Assembly (NCBI GenBank): GCA_021613335.1
Contig: JAJTWR010000116.1
Span: 43,903 to 107,902 of the forward strand
DNA length: 64,000 bases
Origin: Whitmania pigra
Lineage: Eukaryota > Annelida > Clitellata > Hirudinida > Haemopidae
Reading direction: 5' to 3'
Shown: positions 59,901-64,000 of the stretch, one piece after another
Position numbering within the stretch: position 1 is the first letter of the stretch
How the letters are laid out: every line of letters starts with the position of its first letter
The notes under the pieces: generated by a model
Told to the model about the DNA's origin: nothing
What the model saw: the letters and a program-made list of their open reading frames with translations, nothing else
Database searches by the model: none
Position numbers and translations under genes: made by a program

Positions 59901-62900
59901 TAAAGCATGTAGCAAAGCCATTAAGAAACACTATGCAGCTTTTGAACAAGAACTCCCTGGCAGGAACATCGGCAGATTGTATAACTATGTAGGTAGAAAG
60001 TTACGTGCATGAATCAATATATCTGAGGTTGCAGTTTTCAATTATCATTTTACTTCAGTCTTTATGATTGATGATGGTATAGATTCTGTGTTCCTTCTTG
60101 TTTCAACAGCACATTAAGCAGCATTGATTTCTCTCCAGAGATCATACATAAAACTCTTCACACATTGGATTCATCATTGTCAGCAGGACCTGATGGTATT
60201 CCCAATACATTCCTAAAAAGGCATGAGTCATCGCTTGCTGTGCTATTGTCCCACATATTTGATATATCTTTTAAAGACAAAAGTTTGCCCCAGGAATGGA
60301 AAGTAGCACCATAAAAAAAAGTCACACCCTTCCATAAAAAATGCACCCACTAGGGCAACTGGAAACTGTAGACTTATCTCCATTACTGTTCGGGACTTCG
60401 AATGCTGTGTGCAAGCTTTACGCTGATTACATCAAACTTTATACAGTATGAACGGATTCTCTCAAACCCATATACAATTTGCTCTTGACAAAGTGACCCA
60501 GTGGAGGACATATGGCAACTACAACTTGCATCTGACAAATGTCAAAGCTTTCTCTGTAACAGGATGCAAACAGACAGGAGTATAGCATACTCAGTATACC
60601 ATGAATATTTCATCGACGGGCATGCCCTTCAGCATTTCGACAAGATCAGAGATCTATGGATTATAATGGACCCATACCTGAAGACTCACACGTTGAAACC
60701 ATCACTAAAAGAGCTGCTACAATCTCCTGGATGATCCAAATGTCATTTTCTTCCAAAGATCAGGATATTCTAAAGATTGCCTTCTGTACCTACGTTAGGT
60801 CAATACTTGAGTACAGCTCAACAGTCTGGAATCCTCATCACAAAAATTTAATCGACAAAATAGAAAGTGTTTGATTATAGTCCTTTGCATAAATGAGATG
60901 ATTTGGACTTTTACGTGGCTTTACTAACTCCTTAATACGCTCCCTGCTTAATCAAAACTATACAGGAACAAAAATAAACAAACTATTCCATAGACTGTTA
61001 AATTCGCCTTTTGCAATAAAATTGTAAAGCCATGGAACGCATTGCCACGTGCTGAATCAACTACGGTCTCCCGTTTTAGCGCAATTATAAATATATAAAT
61101 ATGATAATATTAGCGTGACCTCGACTTTAGTCGTTACTTAAATTACATTTAATTTATGTGCTGCCTTCGCGTACATGTCGGTCGATGCTTTTGTTTTTGC
61201 AAATGTGTTAGTGGTCCAACTGGGCCCTTAAAACTGTAATGTTTTGTTAGTGTCCGTTGCATAGCTAGATGATTAGGACGGTGCTCCTGCAGCGGGGTTT
61301 GAATCCCGCGCTGCCATCGTGAGAGGAGGGCCCTTCAATTGTGTCTAATAAATAAATAGATAATAATTTAAATATTCACCTTGGCCTTTCGTGAAACAAA
61401 GATGAATGGTTGAATTAGCGGAGAAGGCGCTCAGTACATTGTTTATATTATTATTATTATTATTATTATTATTCTTTTTTTTAGATAAAACTTGAAATAA
61501 CCCTTAATTGCAAATTTGCTGGAATCACTTTGTCACTTCTTTGTTGACGTTGGAGGGTCGGCAGCGAGCTGCACTCTGTTGCCGGTGATGTGCGTTGCCA
61601 AATGATTAATTTATTAAACTCAACGCTTACTTATGCTCAGCAAACATCTCCGGTAACATATGCTTGTTCTAACCCTGGCTTCGAAAAGAAACTGTGCGCA
61701 ACTAGGTGAAGTTATGTTTAAAAATTAAATCTTAATGCTTAATGTTTGAAGCTTTGTCTAAGGTACTCAATATTTTTTTTAAGCCACAATTTTAACAGTT
61801 CATTGAAAGGAGATTCAAATGGTCTTATTAAACTTTTTTTGTTAGTTGTACTTATGTCAATAACATACATAAGATCAGTTTCTTACTCTTGCTGAGGTGC
61901 CAGCATCTTTCTTGCACCCTGTTGCTACTGAAATTTTATATCTGATTTTGTTTGAAAAACCCAACTTCTTGTCAATCATGTTAGAGCTGACAGGCGCCTA
62001 CAAATCAGTTTGAAAAGCACGTTTATTTGGCGTGAGATGCTTGGTCATTGGTAGTTTAAATATCTAATTAACAAAATTCTATCGATAAGCTACTAAATAT
62101 TAAATAGAAGGAAAAATGCATGAATTAGAAATAAATGAGAATATTAATGAAATGTTTGGCACACAAAATGTTATACAGTGTCTATGATTGTGATTTTGTA
62201 GAAGTTATGATGTGGTTAGCAACTGTTTCAATTATAATACTAATTATTAACATGTTGGATAAAAAATTTCTGATGAATTTAAAAAGATCATGATTAATTT
62301 AGAATTTCAAGGTGAGATCATGATACAAAAGTTTAGGAGATTTTGTAGAAATAGCATAACACAAACAGCCATACTAATTACCCTAAAACATAACCTATAA
62401 AAATGAAATTTGTATTAAGCATTTCATGTGGGATGAAATAAATTCCACTAAAAAATGTTTGAGTCATGCAGTAAAGATTAATGACTTACTTTCATAGATG
62501 CCAAGAAGATGGGCTCCTTATAAGATTTTATGGAGATATTGTCTAGTTGTTGATTTAGCTGATCAGATACAACAGATTTGGTTTTGGGTTTATCTTCTGG
62601 TAATATTTCAACCTTGATTGAGTTACTGCTCTCTAAAAAAAAATAATATGATTTTCTTTAAATGTAAAACATGCTGTGAATGATCATTATAAAGTTTATT
62701 TTTAGTATGGGAATATAAATTGAAATCCTATTAAAAAGAATTTGTATTAACAATAGGAACAAGAAAAACACCACATGCACATGATAATGTTATAAAAACA
62801 AGACATTGTTCCAAAAAATGCTAAATTAACTTGGTTCCACATCATGTGCAAATTTTACTCCTTGAATAGACCTAGGCCTTTTGTGGCCAGCTGATATGTT

Positions 62901-63302
62901 CCTCTTCAGAATTGATCTTGTAGGCTGATCTGGAACATAGGAAGTAATTTGATATGAATTGTTTTGTTGATTATTGCATAAGCCATTTATCACAACATTA
63001 AAGGTAGTCTAGAATAAACAGAAGACAAATAAGATTTTATCTATTTTCTTAAATAGTGTCAGAATTATGGTGTTGTGAATGAATGACCAATGAGAAAACC
63101 TGAGAGTTTTGATTAAAATGAAGAACTTTTTTAAATTATTAATTATTTACCATTGAAACTCGACTGAGTACTTTATGGACATAAAGCAAATTCATACCCG
63201 TGGAACATGTCAGAGAATTATCATGGTAAAAGAGCGAAATCCTATTAAATTCAACACGCTCGAAAGAATTCCAAGATGATGAGCGAACAATATCCGAAAT
63301 AT
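47914..63302 (-). CDS. LOXHD1-like protein with about ten PLAT domains (5' part beyond the right edge)
   Basis: PLAT/LH2 domains are beta sandwiches binding lipid or protein partners at membranes; LOXHD1 consists of repeats of them. I find 29 minus-strand exons with matching phases: 63302-63151, 63008-62831, 62632-62490, 61997-61887, 56712-56548, 56185-56023, 55772-55665, 55442-55244, 54923-54884, 54762-54651, 54476-54329, 54251-54149, 53801-53645, 53443-53222, 52859-52786, 52687-52564, 52394-52192, 51923-51713, 51504-51314, 51225-51009, 50879-50722, 50597-50511, 50446-50170, 49941-49736, 49514-49381, 49212-48731, 48572-48468, 48382-48277, 48061-47914 (stop). That is about 1,573 codons. Most modules show AGTDANV, GHDN-type and WFLEKV-type motifs, then a Cys/Trp strand. 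The first module is cut by the window edge. Exon 49212-48731 adds an acidic Asp/Tyr-rich linker. Junction 61887/56712 rebuilds AGTSAR|VYIAIKG. An in-frame ATG at 56718 could alternatively start a shorter form. Confidence 0.87.
57226..59395 (+). CDS. Ulp1-like cysteine protease with PHD finger, nested in an intron (5' end unresolved)
   Basis: Plus-strand exons: about 57226-57525, 58186-58260, 58322-58381, 58445-58545, 58618-59056 and 59120-59395 (stop), with phases matching throughout. Exon 1 is a coiled coil with a repeated DSLIKLNEHQQATK-type unit; no ATG lies in its frame, so a first exon is missing. The 58618-59056 exon has the C48 (Ulp1/SENP) layout: His in GAHWVTISN, Asp in LYDSLN, a candidate Gln in QQQGYDD and nucleophile Cys in DDCGPMAIAFA. 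The last exon encodes a PHD finger: CDCKLNW, SCDGCVRWYHRYC, WICSHC (Cys4-His-Cys3 order). The Ulp1-PHD pairing recurs in invertebrate genomes in repetitive and transposon-linked genes. It may cut a ubiquitin-like modifier on chromatin or belong to a mobile element. The lysine-rich tail comes from an A tract. Confidence 0.75.
57551..58170 (+). repeat. Higher-order tandem repeat (period about 375 bp) in intron 1 of the nested gene
   Basis: Related blocks begin AGCACGGTGAA at 57551, 57753, 57926 and 58127. Types alternate (GTGAAAAAAGCC, GTGAATCAAC), so the true period is 375 bp with two diverged half-units. Each half shares AATCTAGAAACATTTGGC and GATACGAGTCATTATC. Confidence 0.88.
59500..61130 (+). 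mobile_element. CR1-like LINE remnant (frameshifted)
   Basis: Pieces in different frames: 59572-59992 (LINE linker-type frames with no firm motif), 60160-60310 (LSAGPDGIPNTFLK, LLSHIFDISF, LPQEWKVAP: the start of the RT domain), 60650-60875 (IRDLWIIMDPYL, ILKIAFCTYVRSILEYSSTVWNPHHKN: late RT) and 61030-61110 (PWNALPRAESTTVSRFSAI: the C-terminal tail). The catalytic middle is missing or scrambled, and a repeat-C copy lies at 60869-60925 within it. Clearly dead. Confidence 0.75.
60869..60925 (+). repeat. Interspersed repeat C, copy 3
   Basis: TTTGATTATAGTCCTTTGCAT followed by GAGATGATTTGGACTTTTACG, located inside the CR1-like remnant. Confidence 0.65.
61231..61327 (-). mobile_element. tRNA-derived SINE (family A), 5'-truncated copy
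   Basis: Minus-strand reading ends TGCAACGGACACTAACAAAAC and contains the GGATTCAAACCCCGCTGCAGG B-box region. The A-box end is missing. Flanks GGGCCCTTAAA (61222) and GGGCCCTTCAA (61328) may be its target duplication (10 of 11 matches). Confidence 0.65.
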
Positions 63303-63633
63303 CTGAAATAAGAGATGTATTAATAAAGCAAAGCATAAATCAAGTAAAGATAACGAACAAAACCTAAAAGGTTCATATTAAACACTCAAACCGGCTCGAA
63401 TAATGCACGTGTGTTTCCATGGGTACAACAACCATCAAATAAATATACTTTAGTATTCAGGTATAAGTGTTCTAATAAAAACATTCACAGAAAAAATTAC
63501 AACCAACGAAAATTGATTAACAAGAAGTAAAGAAACAATGCCGAACGATAAAAAAATCCAAGATAGATTCCTAGTTATTCGACCCAGACAGAGGAAGTGT
63601 CGTAGGTCGAACGACGAATGTAGTGGTTTGTCG

Positions 63634-63706
63634 GCCTAGATAGCTCAGTTGGGAGAGCGTTAGACTGAAGATCTAAAGGTCCCCGGTTCAATCCCGGGTC
63701 TGGGCA
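63634..63706 (+). tRNA. tRNA-Phe (GAA)
   Basis: A 73-nt cloverleaf: acceptor GCCTAGA pairs with TCTGGGC (one G-T), D arm AGCTCAGTTGGGAGAGC, anticodon loop CTGAAGA with GAA at 63667-63669, T arm CCCGGTTCAATCCCGGG, discriminator A. A-box TAGCTCAGTTGG and B-box GGTTCAATCC are intact. No intron. It lies upstream of the last visible PLAT exon, on the opposite strand. Confidence 0.95.
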
Positions 63707-63871
63707 TAAAACCCACCGTCCCCGGTGGCCGACACTACTTTTGGCCCATCTCGACTTGGGGCGAACAAATTCTGTCGTTAGAACGCCCGAAACGAGTCTA
63801 ACAGGCGAGTCGTATCATTTCGCGCTTGCCCGTCGACTATTCTCTCGATGCCGAAGGGCCAAAACACGGTC

Positions 63872-63943
63872 TTCCCACACCGGGAATCGAACCCGGGCCG
63901 CCAACGTGAAAGGCTGGAATCCTAACCACTAGACCATGTGGGA
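63872..63943 (-). tRNA. tRNA-Glu (TTC)
   Basis: Minus-strand 72-nt cloverleaf: acceptor TCCCACA pairs with TGTGGGA, D arm with TGGTCTAGTGGTTAGGA (A-box), anticodon stem CCAGC/GTTGG around loop CTTTCAC (anticodon TTC, plus 63908-63910), T arm CCCGGGTTCGATTCCCGG with B-box. It faces the tRNA-Phe gene 165 bp away. Confidence 0.95.
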
Positions 63944-64000
63944 GAACGCCTGAGAGTGGTCTTTGAATGGTTGGCTATCGCTTCAAGTCCTAGATGAGTT

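Larger units (their letters stand above)
56713..61886 (-). other. 5.2-kb intron of the LOXHD1-like gene that hosts another gene
   Basis: It joins exon 61997-61887 (phase 0, ending ...AGTSAR) to exon 56712-56548 (phase 0, starting VYIAIKG). Most other introns of this gene are a few hundred bases. Inside lie the plus-strand protease/PHD gene (57226-59395) and the CR1-like remnant (59500-61130). Confidence 0.75.

Overview
The window is animal (metazoan) nuclear DNA. It is AT-rich, its genes are split by short GT-AG introns, and it carries two nuclear tRNA genes, tRNA-derived SINEs, LINE remnants and many hAT-type DNA transposons. A multi-domain antistasin-like gene together with this gene style points to an annelid, plausibly a glossiphoniid leech such as Helobdella. 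That assignment is inference; no species-diagnostic sequence was recognised. Exon models were built by hand by matching reading frame, family motifs and splice-site phase. Where the exon lengths sum to a whole number of codons this is stated.

Layout. 1-2.9 kb: two dihydrofolate reductase genes in tandem on the minus strand, one complete (six exons) and one with only exon 1 in the window. 3.4-4.6 kb: a SINE and a hAT transposase remnant. 5.8-14.5 kb: a three-copy tandem family of secreted PAN/apple-like plus F5/8-type-C proteins (two intact genes and one truncated copy), broken up by two hAT elements and an inverted flank copy. 14.5-18.3 kb: a LINE interrupted by a hAT element with a perfect 8-bp target duplication, a Helitron helicase fragment and a MITE-like element. 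18.8-30.7 kb: a complete 18-exon type I membrane receptor with 4 Ig and 5 FN3 domains. 31.7-34.4 kb: a minus-strand leucine-rich/helical-repeat gene I could not name. 36.1-36.9 kb: an intronless ISY1 splicing-factor gene. 38.6-42.3 kb: a 12-exon secreted antistasin-like protein. 44.2-46.1 kb: a GM2-activator-like (ML domain) gene with a SINE and a hAT element in its introns. 47.9-63.3 kb: a large minus-strand LOXHD1-like gene with about ten PLAT domains, continuing past the right edge. Its largest intron holds a plus-strand Ulp1-like protease/PHD-finger gene and a CR1-like LINE remnant. 63.6-63.95 kb: tRNA-Phe and tRNA-Glu.

The genes do not form one pathway. They are neighbours in a eukaryotic genome, with several secreted or surface proteins (PAN/F5-8C, Ig-FN3 receptor, antistasin-like, GM2A-like) among housekeeping genes (DHFR, ISY1). 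The most unusual material is an element family with 9-bp target duplications, GC-rich subterminal arrays and a hAT-like dimerisation motif; the oppositely oriented gene nested inside the PLAT gene; and two introns with GC donors.
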